NCBI RefSeq assembly: GCF_932276165.1
Contig: NC_064002.1
Coordinates: forward strand, 4,650,001-4,714,000
Source of the DNA: Plutella xylostella
Lineage: Eukaryota > Arthropoda > Insecta > Lepidoptera > Plutellidae
Direction: 5' to 3'
DNA: 64,000 nt
Part shown: one piece after another, positions 11,061 to 23,290 of the stretch
How the letters are laid out: the number at the start of each line of letters is the position of its first letter
Numbering within the stretch: the stretch's first letter is position 1
Translations under genes and position numbers: made by a program
The notes under the pieces: model-generated
The model's database searches: none
Told to the model about the DNA's origin: nothing
The model's input: only the letters and a program-made list of their open reading frames with translations

Positions 11061-14000
11061 TAAATAAACAAAAAAAAAACGAAAGACTAACAAACACAAG
11101 GGAAACAGACTAAAGAATATTCAGAACACGATATAATGTCGGACCAATTCCTTCTAATTCCAACCCACGAACTTTGATAAATTCACTGTATTGTATAGTG
11201 TATACAATACATACAATTTAAATACAAATATAATTTTCAAGTATCAAGACTTTATGCTCTCTATTGACGGGCCCCATAGTGCTTTGTAACCTTTCACTGA
11301 AACTTCAGCAGTAGGTCATAAGTGAAGGAGTCACGATGAATATATTATGAGGCTTTAATAATTCTATTCATAGTCACTATGCAGATTGTAGAGTGTGAAT
11401 GTTAATACTTGAGCCCTTAGGGTAGTATCAACATCCTTGACAAACAACTAGGGGCTCGAGTCTGCTAAATATTATTCAGTTCAAATGCATGTCGATTAAG
11501 AAGAAAGAGCGCGGAGTTACCTAGACATTTGATTGTCAAATTTTTGATTGTAAAATATCAGAATGGTAATAATTAGCAGACTTGAGACCCTGTTAAGCAT
11601 GGATAGTAGGTATGTTTTGTTAGCCAAACTTGACTACTTTGTAACGTGTTTAAGCTGACCCTAAGAAAGTTTGTTTTGTTAATAATATTAGCTCAAACTC
11701 TTGCCGAAGGGTTTTTATTAAATAACCATTGTGTTAAATTTGTCTAACGCTTTAGTGTATTTCAATAAAGTTAGTTAAGGTTTTATATATATTATTTGAA
11801 AAAAAACTTAAGTTTTTCATGAAAGTAGGTATAATACCTACAGGGTGGATTTTTTATGTGTGAACTTGTCATAGACATACTGAGCAACGCCATAGAAAGA
11901 CATAGATAAAACCCAGTAGTGACATTTCTACACATGGCGGCCTCCTCTACTGTCAATTTGCACATAAGACTGTGTCAAGTTTTCTAGTTGTATTAGTAAT
12001 CAAATACTTTAAACAGTAAAATAGCGAATAGCAAAAAACCATTTAAAACAAAGTGAAGCTGGAGGGAAAAAGTTTGTTCTATTTTATAAACAGAATTGAA
12101 TGTCAGTTTTCGGACATTTCATGTTTTTAGGCATGTATCTAGAGTCCTTTGTACCTTTGTCCTTTGTAAAGGTGGTGTTCATGACATTTGTCGTCAAAGG
12201 CTAGTGAACAGCCTTTTAGTATGCATAGAGGATTCTATTTATGCCCTCTAGGTTAACTCTGTGTGGCTTTAAACCTTTCAACTTTATCTTATGAATAATA
12301 TTTATGATCAAGAAGTAGAGAACGCGGTCAGTCATTTTAAATCTAGAGTCACAGCTTTATGGATCTCGGCGATCGATGGGATTGTACTTATTTCGTAATC
12401 ATACAAAATTCACACATATGACACATATCAGTGTATTTCTGCGGCCATTTCCGGATTTCTATTATCTACCACTTTTGCAACATTCTGTATATTCGTTGTC
12501 GTGTTTAATATTATTTTCCATAAAATTTATAACAAGTCCCTTGCCAGAAATAGTGGAAATCAAAGCCAAGACAACGAACGTTTAGACTATTTCCCGTAAT
12601 TTGAAATAAGTTAAGTTTGGATTTTTATGTTACTTAAAATATCTAACCGATCTTTCTTAGAAGCCTAATGAAATTGTTTCGAATTTTCGTTTGCGGATGT
12701 CTTGAAATGAATATGTAAAGGTAAAATTTTACCTGTTTATTCCATGAATACATTTTTTGGCGTCGTTGAAGACTTTTGAGCAGGACTTTCTTTTATTTGA
12801 ATATTTTCAAGTAGCCAGCGCACTTGGCTAGAGGGGAAAAGTTTAAAGAATTTCTCTTCTTCAAAGACGTAGAGGCATTTATATTAAATTTTAAATGTCT
12901 CATGCGGTGGACTGTATTGAGTTTCTGTAGGAAATATCTTGTTTCACTTTTTATGTCTTTATCAAGAATGATACGAGTACTTGGTATTTTTTATACTGAT
13001 TTACTAAACAACCAGGTTGGTACAAAAACATGTACATTTACCACCTTACCTTAGTGATTGTTAACGTAGACGTTACGGTAACGGGCGCGGCCAACTATGA
13101 TATGAAACCAGGGATATTGTCTAAATATGAAAACACTCGTGAGATAAAGGTGAAGGCGCCACCTACCGCGCTCGCGAGTTCAATATGAACAACCACTTAA
13201 CTTGTAATCTTTAGGTAATTGATTTCAACAATATAGCGTATGAATTAGTCCATCAGGTACTCTACACACCACCTAAGCACACATTTACAAAGGCAGCTGC
13301 CGCCGTAGAAATTTTGATATACAAAGCGTTTCAGCAAATTCACTTTGCTAGCGGCTGTTGTTGAAAATTTAGTAGTTACGTTTGCAGTATCTTAGCAGCT
13401 TTACGAACACGGGGGTCACTCTACACTCTCTTATAAAGAAATAGATTCGTGGCTCGCGCAGCAAACGCTCCCTAACTTCGTGTTTCGTCAGTATAGAGTA
13501 ACCATTCAGGTACCGGCCGCAATGAGAGAGTCTGGATCGCTAAATAAGTTAAGAAGCTACGTGGAAATATACCGAGTGTACGTTAAGAACGGTCAGTATG
13601 AAAAAGTCTGAAAGTATGCAAGTAGGGTACCTACAATGTTTCAGATATACCAAACACAAACTATAAATACCACTAGCTGAAAAATCTTTGGTTACAATCG
13701 GGTTTTTAGGTCATGGAATTTACTAGCAAAAATGTGTATGAAAAATATTTTATTTCTTTAACAAAAACGGTACAAAAAACATTTTATGGTTGCGACCCTC
13801 TATTAAGTGTAAAAACTACATTGTGTATATAACTACAACCACATTTTAATAAAAAATACAAACAATACATGTACCGTTTAACGTAGTCAAAAATAAACTG
13901 TATGTTTAGGTCTTATTCAGTAAATGTAAGGAATTATAGGAACATAATTAAGTATTACCATAACTATCTCATTCTTTCATTATTGTATGATATATTTTAG

Positions 14001-14868
14001 ATCATTTTTCAATTCCCGATTTTAAAACTGCATCGACAATCTATAGTATTATAAATAAATCCCTTAAGCGTTAATTTTTAGAACAGAACTTGTATACTGG
14101 ACACGATCAATTTATCTCAAGACTAAATATGTCAGGGGCACTAGGCGAAGTTTTTGTAAGCGAATGAAGCAAGACAAACAACAAAAACTAAGCGTTTAAA
14201 ACTTTTTCTTGGAGTCGGCAAGCTCCGAGATTAAGTTGACTCATCCATTTTAGTACACTGCAGGTACAAGCTCAGGTATTTGCCGCTTCACTGTTGTTTA
14301 GATTGAGTTATCAAACTGTTTTAATGAAATCACCCTATATATAAAATTTTATGAGTCTAGTTTATTACAAAGGCATTTTACTCTTACAAAATGATATAAA
14401 TATTTTTGACATGACTAGACATAGGTTATCCGTTGCTATGGCGCTGAAATCCATACGTTATGTGTAATCATAAAACAGCAGGGCATTCATGTATCAAACG
14501 AGACGTCAAAATACTGCCGAATCATAACAAAGGCTGTTCATCAAAATATTACTTTTTAATCTAACATAAAATATCCCCTTGCAGTGTAGCATTGCAGTGG
14601 CGCATTAGGGCAATTTATAGAGTGTCCGCGTCGGCTGGACGCAGCAGTGATCACTCGACGACACCTCGATGCCTAATAAATCTTTCAGCGTGTTGCAGGC
14701 AAACTGTTCCGGACCTTCTACAGACTGCCCAAGTCCACCGTTCTATTCGGCTCGGCCCCTGCATTTTTTATCAGTAGGCACTCCGAATATTTCGCATTGC
14801 TTACCCAGCATTCCAAATTCAGACGGTTTGATTTTATTATTTATTTATTTTCCCATTTACTTATCATT
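11061..14868. other. Intergenic, no supported gene
   Basis: About 3.8 kb of AT-rich DNA. Isolated open stretches (such as 12824-13054, 76 codons) carry no recognisable domain. The string GCGAGTTCAATATGAACAA near 13175 recurs near 47134, so part of this is an undefined interspersed repeat. Confidence 0.45.
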
Positions 14869-14993
14869 ACTAGTCTTTTAGTTAGTGTAGAAAATTAGTT
14901 GACCGGACATTTTGATCACTGAAAATGAAAAATGTAACATTAATCGTCTTTTGGTTAGTGTAGAAAATTAGTTGACCGGACATTTTAATCACT
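14869..14993. repeat. 73-bp-period tandem duplication
   Basis: The sequence from GTTAGTGTAGAAAATTAG onward (14881-14920) is repeated at 14954-14993 with one substitution in 40 bases. The dozen bases before each copy also match. Two copies only. Confidence 0.85.
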
Positions 14994-17100
14994 GTCATAA
15001 AAAACTGCTTGTTAAATCCTGGTGACAGACGGACATACGAGCCTTCACGTTTTGAGTATAGAAGCTTTAATTTTTATAAATGACATCACCATCGATGATT
15101 ACTTACAGCTATAGCTTTAAAGAGACTACTCTTGTTTCAAGATCTAGTAAACCATCTGTATCGCAGACGTACATGGTAGCAGTTAAAATAGAAGAAAAAG
15201 TTTGCACCTAGTAGGTTGAATGCACGTTGCACGGCCCATGACAACATAATGAGGCTACGTCACGAGGCAGTCAACCGACGACGCGCCAACAATTTCCTGA
15301 CTTCCTGACGAACGAGCTTCCAATTTCAAATTTCGAACTCCGCTTATTTACAGATTTCACTCCGCAAATAAGACGTCTGTCGGCGTCGACAGCTGTAAAT
15401 GAAACGCAAAGTATTTTAGATTTGACTTTGAAATGCATGTTTTTTCTGTTATGCGTGTATTTGGTTTTCTCTATACACAACCTGAATGCTTAACTGGGCA
15501 TTTATTATGTATTTTATTTATGTATATACGTACGTGTGCTAGCTTTTTCTATGTATAGTGGACTGAGAGAGAGAGAGAGTTTCTGTTAATGCCTCTGTAC
15601 CTAGAGGCATATAATTATTATGTATAGGTTCAAAGAAAATAATGGGCGTCGAGGACACTATTGAACAACAAGCTTAAGCCACAGCCTTAGTGTGCTGTAA
15701 GAAGCCACTATCAAACCATAACTACACCAACGCAGACACAATACCGTTAAACCAATTAGCAAAGAAACCATAACACGAACAAAGCCTTCAGATCTACCAT
15801 TACTTAAGCTGAACTTAGTTAATTACTTCATTTTGTAGAAATTGCGGTTTAATAAGATTGTAATAATACAATGGAGCCTTAACAGGGTTTTCTTGTTCAG
15901 TGCGATATAAAGGGAAGCAACTAGTCCGTTTAAGTGAATCGGGGAACAATGGTGGGCGGGAAAATGGACCCTATACTTATGGTTAAAGCAAATAGGAATA
16001 GTTCAACACACGGCTTTAATATTACATACATAATGTAGGTACATAAAAAAGAAAAATATTTCAACACTTTAAAATTTACATGAGTACAAAAAAAATAAGG
16101 GACTAAAATAAAAGAGTATGAGTTAATTACATACATAATGCTCACGACTGTTATCCCCAAAGAGGTAGTCGGAAGGAACTCGCACGCGAGTCACCCGCTT
16201 TTCGCTGTATATTTGCAGTCATGTGATAGGTCGCGAACAGTATCACCGTTTTTGAATGAGTACAATGCACTTAGGTTACCCATCTACAGTCAAAATGTGG
16301 AGATTTTCACACGATGATTTTCTTCACCGTAAGAGTACGTTTAAGTATTTATAACTGTTTTTTTAGATCAGTTATGTAACAGTTTGTCGAAATTCAGTAT
16401 TCGACCCCTCCACGATAAGATAGCTTAAAGTTCTTTTAATGAACTTATGTTTTGCTATCGTCCTTTTACTTATTATAAAATGGAACAAAACGCCATCGCA
16501 CTAGACAACTAACTTGCTAAGTATTTTAGATAATCAATTTACCGTACAATGTTTTTTAATTCAATTCATCTTTACGAATTATCTATACGCTAACAAACCA
16601 AATATTTTGTAATAAAACATAATAAACCTGCGTAATATTTTCCTGTAAAAAGAATTTAATATCATTTAATGCTCAATTACTAGATAATAAAGCTATTTCG
16701 AAGCAATCTGAGCATCAATTTTAAAGCCCTCTTCCCGTAAAATTTATAATTAATTATCAGTCTGGAACTATTATTAATTTTACATTCCATTTACTGCCAT
16801 CGCAAAATTCGGTTTATGGGCTATAAATTCTTTTTGTTTTTCAGAAATGAAGCAAGAAGAAAACACACGTATTAAGTAAGTACTTAAGTCTACGAAACAT
16901 CGTCGCATACCTACATCATCGGTCTTTGAACATGGGTGCTATAAGGTTGACAAGTGTCTGGCCCTTTTATACTGTGTAGTTATAAAATTTAAAAATAAAC
17001 TAACTTTTCATTCGTAAAGGGCCCGTTCAATATTATACGAGTATAGCACTTCATTCATACGAGATAAGAATGTATGCAATATAATTATCATGATCATATC
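14994..17100. other. Intergenic, no supported gene
   Basis: Contains a short GA dinucleotide run near 15566 and otherwise AT-rich DNA. No reading frame resembles a known protein. Confidence 0.45.
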
Positions 17101-17139
17101 ATGGTCAGAAGGTAGCCGTCGTGGCTACCTTCTGACCAT
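17101..17139. repeat. Perfect 17-bp hairpin
   Basis: ATGGTCAGAAGGTAGCC at 17101-17117 pairs perfectly with 17123-17139 around the 5-base loop GTCGT. Pairing stops just outside these limits. It could be a small foldback remnant or a structured RNA element. No flanking duplication was seen. Confidence 0.9.
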
Positions 17140-17895
17140 AATCACGAGATTCATAAACTTTTAACACCTGATTTCCTTAAAAACGTCACAGGAAGATCGT
17201 CACAGTTTATGTTCATTAACTTAACGACAAAAACCGAAGCTAATTATCTCGAAAAATACTTGAAAGCCGACGGGAATCTTCACATTTTATGATATTGTTA
17301 ATTAAAGGAAAACCCGGACCCAGTTTGAGGTGGACGCACAAAACATTAAATCAGATGAGAGATGAGCTAATCAACCGAGAGGATCCATTTAATTTATAAT
17401 GAAATCGTATCTTTGAATCCTTGAAAATATTAAAATTTTAGAAGATATCTTATCATTCTCGTTTATTTCCCTCCTTCTATTTTAGCTTTAGTGAGTACTT
17501 ATTAGGTTGGTAGGTACATAGGCGGCTTACTTTGCTTAAAGCTATAATATGTGTCACGTACTGATATGTAGCTGGGGATATTAAATCCGCAAATCATATT
17601 TTCGCATAGAATTTTTATCCGAAGAGAAAAATCTATTGCTTGCAAGTTTATGAGAGCTCCATAATAATGGCTAAGCTTAGAATATGTAACGCTAAGCTAA
17701 ATTGAAAACTTAAGGAACATTGGCAGAAGCTCGTCGCATGGTTAAAATATAATATGAGTACAAAGTAGATAAGTACATCACACATAAAATACAAGACTAT
17801 CTACATAATATACCTTTAGTCGTAAGAAGGAAATTGAGTGAATGAAGATGAAGATTGTCAAAATAAATGTTTGATTGAACGCATTGGACGGTGAC
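17140..17895. other. Intergenic, nothing recognised
   Basis: AT-rich noncoding DNA between the hairpin and the next MITE. Confidence 0.4.
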
Positions 17896-18107
17896 TTAGG
17901 CCTGAGTCTCCTATTTTATGCTATATGCGGCGTCCGACTTTGACGTAAACGTTTCGATCAACGTCCTACGGCCTATACGGCGTCTACGCGCCAACGTCGG
18001 CGTGTGAGGGAGACCGCCTCAGTACATTTCTATAGTGAGCATCGTGACGCGGCCTACGGTGTGACGCTGGACGCGCCCTACGGCCTAAATAGGAGACCCG
18101 GGGCTTA
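17896..18107. mobile_element. 206-bp TIR element with TTA target duplication
   Basis: The termini GGCCTGAGTCTCCTATTT and (complement) GCCCCGGGTCTCCTATTT bound 17899-18104. TTA occurs at 17896-17898 and 18105-18107. The interior is CG-rich relative to its surroundings. The TWA target points to PIF/Harbinger-type mobilisation. Confidence 0.8.
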
Positions 18108-19169
18108 TGAAACTGATTGTACCAATGATATAAGTTTAAATTAGGTTTAAATATGCCTATACGTCTACATATTTGGTAAGGTAGGAAAAACCATTTTTTT
18201 AAGCGAAACGAAGCTTACATACAAAAACTTCATTCTTATAAATTTTCAATGCTTACAGCATAAAGTAGTTATAAAAACTTAAAGTCAATACCAAACTAGT
18301 TTACAAACTATCATTAATTTTCCCACTGCATTTAGGTTAAAGCCCATAAGCTTACATGATCGATCAATGCCTGAACGTTTTATAAATTCACGTTGTAAAA
18401 ATATCTAGGCCAATTGTGTTAGTGTTCCTAGTTGCTACCACCTCACTAATAACATAACCGAAGTTAAAAATATCCGCGAACGTAACTACACTGGCCTGCT
18501 GCAAAAATTGGTACTACCTTTTTTTTCTAAACTATTTATAGGTATATAGATAGGCCGTTATTGTAAGGTGAAATGGGCTAAGTAAGCATTATGAAAAACT
18601 TTTGCTCTATGAATTTGGAAAAAAAATATGGAAATGGGCTAATTAAATTTACATTTAAAGTTAATTTGTATGGACATGTAATTTTTTTGCGCGAATTTTG
18701 AAAAGTCTATGCAAGAAAGCACCGGTACTTACTTATAAAAGTATACCTACCTAAAACTATAAACGATAAAACTTAAATCTTTTTTAACAATGCTATATCT
18801 AAATATTTTTTTAGACAGTATCTTATCATTTGTAAAGTTATTGCAACATTAAAGTTTGTAAATTATTTTGGCAGCCCCGTGCATCTCAACTAAAATAACA
18901 TAACTCGAGTTAAAAATATCAGCCACTATGTCGACGCTGATAAATATAATTCCAGTATACTAGCTGTTGCCCTCGAGCTTTGCCGATATTCATATCTATC
19001 TCTTCTTGTATCCTAACTAGACACCATGGAAGTAGAAAAAAATAAAAATGTATTTTTTTCTACTTTCATGCTACACACCTTCCCTTTCCTTTTCTCCTTT
19101 CCATCCTCTTTCCACTTACTTTCCTTTTGCCGTGTTGAATGTTGATTCAAGGTCAGTCAGTCAGGACAA
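18108..19169. other. Intergenic with a repeat fragment
   Basis: Mostly AT-rich DNA. A short piece starting near 18957 (TACTAGCTGTTGCCCTCGAG) is the 5' end of the repeat found more completely at 19331-19550. Confidence 0.45.
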
Positions 19170-19232
19170 ATTATTATATATATATATGCTTTATATACTT
19201 TAATGATTATATATATATATATATATATATAA
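19170..19232. repeat. TA dinucleotide microsatellite
   Basis: Two TA runs lie at about 19174-19188 and 19205-19230, separated by CTTTATATACTTTAATGAT. Confidence 0.85.
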
Positions 19233-19330
19233 TAATAAATATTTATTTTCAGACCACATAGTCCATATTAAGTGTTAGTAACAATAAATCTTAATACTAG
19301 GTTAGGCTAAATACAAACACAAATATATAT

Positions 19331-19550
19331 TACTAGCTGTTGCCCGCGAGCTTCGCTTCGCCTTAAAAAGTTTTCCCGTGGGAATTCCGGGATAAAAAGT
19401 AGCCTATGTTCTTTCTCAGGGTCTAGACCATGTGTTTACCAAATATCATTCGTAAGTAATCCGTCCTGTAGTTTTGGCGTGAAAGAGTAACAGACAGACA
19501 GACAGACACAGTTACTTTCGCATTTATAATATTAGTTAGGATTAGGATAT
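19331..19550 (+). repeat. Interspersed repeat opening CTAGCTGTTGCCCGCGAG
   Basis: This repeat type is common in moth and butterfly genomes. It starts near CTAGCTGTTGCCCGCGAG, includes TTCCGGGATAAAAAGTAGCC and a CAGA tract, and ends in TTATAATATTAGTTAG. It is noncoding. I recognise the pattern but do not assign it to a transposon class with confidence. Confidence 0.7.
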
Positions 19551-19662
19551 TATTATGACGAAATTGCATTGGAATGACTAAACGAATTGTGGTAATGGTA
19601 ACACTTGGCAAAATAAAAATGCTGGGTCATGACAGCTATACGCTTCAATTACTGCTTTGTTT

Positions 19663-20034
19663 TATATGTTTAGAGCGGTGGTAGCTCAGCAAGAGCGGTG
19701 GTAGCTCAGTCGGGTAAGCGCCCGCTTCTCACGCAAGAGATGCGGGTTCGAATCCCGGCGCTGACATGTACCAATGAGTTCTTTTAACTTAAGTACAATG
19801 TATACCATCGCTCTTACGGTGAAGGAAAACATCGTGAGGAAACCTGCATATCTAGATTTAGCACATCTAGATATGTGAACCCACCAACCCGCAGTGGACC
19901 AGCGTGGTGGGAAATGGTCCAAGCTTAGGAAGGCAGTTTAGACCTTGGGGATATGCACAAAGGTTCCACTCGAGAGAGCCAGGTGCAGGTACCTACACCC
20001 CCACAGAGAATAGAATAGAATAGAATATATGTTT
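19663..20034 (+). mobile_element. tRNA-derived SINE, family C, with RTE-like 3' half and TSD
   Basis: The element spans 19672-20025 inside the 9-bp duplication TATATGTTT (19663-19671 and 20026-20034). The A-box block GAGCGGTGGTAGCTCAG is present twice in tandem (19673-19689 and 19693-19709), and the B box GGGTTCGAATCC follows. The 3' half contains ACCAACCCGCAGTGGACCAG, also seen in the RTE-type fragments near 31790 and 46555. The tail is an AATAG repeat. RTE machinery is the likely mobiliser. Confidence 0.85.
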
Positions 20035-20114
20035 TGAAAAAGTTCGTGTGAATGTCATCCGTACGGTCATTCTAGTCTCGTTAGTAACGTTTCGCATTCG
20101 TATCACTATGTACT

Positions 20115-20533
20115 TATATTGCATTTAAGTACATAGTGCCTCTGTGGTCTAGTGGTAGAAGCTTCGCTTCATGACCCAGAGGTCCCGGGTTCGATTCCCG
20201 GGTGGGACCATCAATTTGTGTTTCTAAATTGTGGTTCCAAGTTTGGTTAGGACATAGAAGGCTGATCACCTGATGTCCGAAACAGTGAAACGATCCATGC
20301 TGTCGGATGGGCATGTAAAGCAGTCGGTCCTGCGCCTAGCTCTCGCCAGTCGTGTCGGTCAATCCGTCCTATTGGGTTATGAGAGTGATGGAACAGAGAG
20401 TGCTCCTGTGTACTGCGCACACACTTGGGCACTATAATCTACTCCTGCGTAGATGGCTGATCTCAATTGAGATTGGCCGCCGTGGTCGAAATTCGGCTAG
20501 GAGGACATTATTATTATTATTATATTGCATTTA
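20115..20533 (+). mobile_element. Full-length tRNA-derived SINE, family D, 13-bp TSD
   Basis: A perfect 13-bp duplication (TATATTGCATTTA) at 20115-20127 and 20521-20533 bounds a 393-bp element. The head has the A-box stretch TCTGTGGTCTAGTGGTAG and the B box GGGTTCGATTCC, and the tail is an ATT trinucleotide run. The open frames inside are not genes. Confidence 0.9.
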
Positions 20534-20586
20534 CCCAATATTGCGTATGAAGAAATCCAGTGACGTAATTATGGAGCGGTAATAAA

Positions 20587-20620
20587 TTAAGGTGGATCTT
20601 TTTCATTGCTCATGAGTGTA
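20587..20620. repeat. Terminal fragment of the ACTCACGGGCAATG MITE family
   Basis: GGATCTTTTTCATTGCTCATGAGTGTA is a diverged right terminus of the family better seen at 60826-61054. No left end was found. Confidence 0.55.
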
Positions 20621-20861
20621 TCAGACAGTAAATTATACAGAAAGACTCGACGGCAGTTAAAATATAAAACTAAGAAAATGGCCCTTTATCCATCAAATTG
20701 AGTAATTTTTCACAAAAAGGGCTTCTTAATAATGGCAGTCAATAAAAACGTCGATGCTTTTGTTATAGTCCGTTCAATCAGTACCAGCTACTTGAAGACT
20801 GTTTTTTATACCCGTACCGTTACCCTGCGGTACGACGGTTTGTGTGGTATTTTAATCATAA
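20621..20861. other. Intergenic, nothing recognised
   Basis: Short stretch without a supported feature. Confidence 0.4.
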
Positions 20862-21079
20862 TACAGGGTGTTGGCAAAAATGGTATACCAAGCCGAAACC
20901 TAGAAGCTGAAATCTCAAAATTCCCGTGTTATGTTGGTTACGTGACTTTTAACTATGAAGAATGACATTTTTTTGGCAAATTTAGGAATTATGATTTCAT
21001 TTTCGGGCTTAGATATACCATGCTGCATAATTGCTCATGTTGGTTTCGGATTAGTATACCCTTTTTACAAGACCCTGTA
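20862..21079. mobile_element. Foldback element, TACAGGGTGTTG family, copy 1
   Basis: The ends TACAGGGTGTTGGCAAAAAT and the inverted AAGACCCTGTA bound a quasi-palindrome with internal GGTATACCAAGCC/GGATTAGTATACC arms. Related copies are at 22603-22870, 25886-26104 and 46953-47106. TA at each border fits a Tc1/mariner-type MITE. Confidence 0.7.
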
Positions 21080-21387
21080 TACGTAACCTTTTCGTATTTT
21101 TTTAGTGATTACACTCTGTGATGATAACGAATTTCTGTCCTTACGAACGATGTTTCGTAAAGATAGGTTGGTACTTTTAACTTTTCAATTTCAACGTTGG
21201 GTTTCCGATCTCCTCACGTCCTTAATTAATCATCCCCATTTCCCGCGCTGCCTAAGAAAATCACATTCAATTATGATCCATGTAAGCCGTCTGCAGTATT
21301 GAAATACGGAGACAATACAGTTAATATAGGCGACGCGTCGGGACGCAGATGTGCCGACGTAATGGGGATCTTCGGGGGGTCACTCTC
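21080..21387. other. Intergenic, nothing recognised
   Basis: No supported gene. The open frame here has no known domain. Confidence 0.4.
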
Positions 21388-21542
21388 TAAGGGCTTGTGT
21401 ACAAAACTGCGTTGCGACGTCGTATCGCAAAAATCTGCGACTGTTTTGACAGTTTTTCAGGGCAAATGCTTGATTAATGTCGCAGGTTTTTAAGATGTGA
21501 CGTCCCAACGCAGTTTTGTGTACAAGCCCTAAGACGAAAACC
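21388..21542. mobile_element. 149-bp TIR element with TAA target duplication
   Basis: GGGCTTGTGTACAAAACTGC at the left is inverted at the right (GCAGTTTTGTGTACAAGCCC). The element occupies 21391-21539, with TAA at 21388-21390 and 21540-21542. It is the same target class as 4841-4986, but the sequence is unrelated. Confidence 0.85.
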
Positions 21543-22602
21543 TAAGTTTCAGAGCGCTGCTGCGCGAGCAACGGCTCTATCTCGTTGTATTAAACGTGCC
21601 GATTGCACGATAGCTCTCGTTCGTTTTTCGTCAGTATAGAGTAACCCTTCAGACACTTGGTGAAGTTTGGAGGACGCAATAAGGCCGATCGACGACACAA
21701 TGGCCGGTGCGGCCTCTTCCCGTGGATATGTTCATGGCAGCTTATCGCTTTTATACGGTACTGATTTTATAGCTGCTTTTTAGTGACTTTATAGCGAAAA
21801 TAAAGACACTGACTCCACGGTGTGGATTTTGCAGAAAAAACTAACTTGTTATTCATACCAACTATCAACTGTTTATAGTTTAGACTCAGTAGACTTGTTT
21901 ACTTTCATTTCATAACTCTCTGTCTATAATTGTGTAAAAAAATAGTTATACTTAATACTTAATTAATATTGCTTACTACTGTCCAAGCCAAATAAAGCTT
22001 TTCTTTCTTTGTTTCTTTCTTTACTTACTTATCATACAATACAATCTACTAAAAATCCCTCTAACTATTCACAAAATTACACGACCATTTTTTGTCCGAA
22101 CAGTAGTAATTGTAACTGTACACTTCAACAATGAATTTACAGAGGGTCTCCGCAAGAAAGTGACAACTAGCAGAGCGCTATCGCTTGAGATAACATCCAG
22201 TGTTTTTGCCCGACCCTGCCGCGGGCTGCGGCCTAACCACATCGATGACAAGGCCTTCTGTGACACAGGCTGTAATCTATTTACTTTGAGAATAACACCC
22301 CGAGGCGAAGGCCTTAATGCACACTATTCTGGGAAACTGTGCAATTAGAACTCGATAACGTAATTGGCATGTGAATATACAGGTGTGTAATGTTCTAAAA
22401 GTGATTTCGAAGCCGAAACTCATGGGTGATCGGTGACTCATGGGGTCAATGTGAGTAACGTTTGTTTTTGATTGACACATGGAAATTCGCGAATATAAAT
22501 TTTTCTTCTCCATAAATATTAAAAAGTCACTGACCATCGTTTCTAAAGAAAATTATAATGTTTAAAAACACCGTAGGCCAATTTTCCCATACTCCAATAA
22601 TA
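21543..22602. other. Intergenic; repeat fragments only
   Basis: TTTTTCGTCAGTATAGAGTA near 21627 is shared with a stretch near 13485. A probable retroelement 3' end (AATAAAGCTTTTC followed by a TTTC-rich run) lies at about 21990-22023. No gene. Confidence 0.45.
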
Positions 22603-22870
22603 TACAGGCTGTTGCAAAATTGGTATACTAAGCCGAAACCTACATGTGCAGCATGGTATATCTAAGCCCGAAACTAAAATTAGAATTTCGAATTTCGCGA
22701 AAAAAATAATTAATTTTCCATAGTAAAAAGTCACGTGACCAACAAAGTTTCTATGGAAAATGAAATTTTTTTTCGCGAATTTTCAAATTCTGATTTCAGT
22801 TTCAGGCTTAGATATACCATGCTGCACATGTAGGTTTCGGATTAGTATACCCTTTTTGCAACACCCTGTA
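22603..22870. mobile_element. Foldback element, TACAGGGTGTTG family, copy 2 (longest)
   Basis: A long palindrome in which TTGGTATACTAAGCCGAAAC at the left mirrors TTTCGGATTAGTATACCC at the right. The internal arms carry TTCGCGAAAAAAAT/TTTTTTTTCGCGAA and TCACGTGACC. The ends are TACAGGCTGTTGC and GCAACACCCTGTA. It can fold on itself almost completely. Confidence 0.8.
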
Positions 22871-23217
22871 TTAAAAGTCACGTGACCATCGTTTCTATGG
22901 AAAATAAGTATAATTAATATTATATTTAAAAACACCGAAGGCTATTTTTCCCATATCTCCATTACCTAAGTTTCATTTAACTTCACCAGTCAACCAAAGA
23001 GATAATAATCCACTCCTAGGCTGGAACGCAAACAAACCAGCCTCAGAGTTTAATATAGTGGGGGTATTTTATGACCGACCAGTATGCGTCTTCGTGACAT
23101 ATTAACAGTTATGGCCGAACAATAACCCTGCCTCATGTTATTGACGAAGGGTTTGTCTAAGTCAGTCCTTTCAGTGCAAAAGGTAGCACAGAAGGTGCAA
23201 TTAAGAGACATTGTGTA
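22871..23217. other. Intergenic; partial echo of the foldback element
   Basis: The start (AAAAGTCACGTGACCATCGT) repeats internal sequence of the neighbouring foldback element. It resembles 22490-22580, so a second decayed copy may lie here. No gene. Confidence 0.4.
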
Positions 23218-23290
23218 GTGATGACGGTGTAGTGGTTAGTTACCCTGACTGCTATTCCAAAAGTCCCAGGTACGAGTACGATCCCCGAAA
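23218..23290 (+). repeat. Decayed SINE head (family A/B)
   Basis: GATGACGGTGTAGTGGTTAG resembles the SINE A-box region, and a mutated B-box region follows. The 3' body is not recognisable. Confidence 0.6.

Noticed and set aside
12824..13054. Possible small gene (76 codons)
   Set aside because: No domain, no splice context, AT-rich composition like its surroundings.
14592..14881. Possible exon after a TTGCAG acceptor-like site
   Set aside because: The frame has no recognisable similarity and no matching upstream exon. Evidence too thin to list.
19690..19765. Apparent tRNA gene
   Set aside because: The A and B boxes belong to a SINE with a 9-bp target duplication and a long non-tRNA body.
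20139..20211. Apparent tRNA gene (CCGGGTTCGATTCCCGGG arm)
   Set aside because: Head of a full-length SINE bounded by a 13-bp duplication. No proper anticodon stem.
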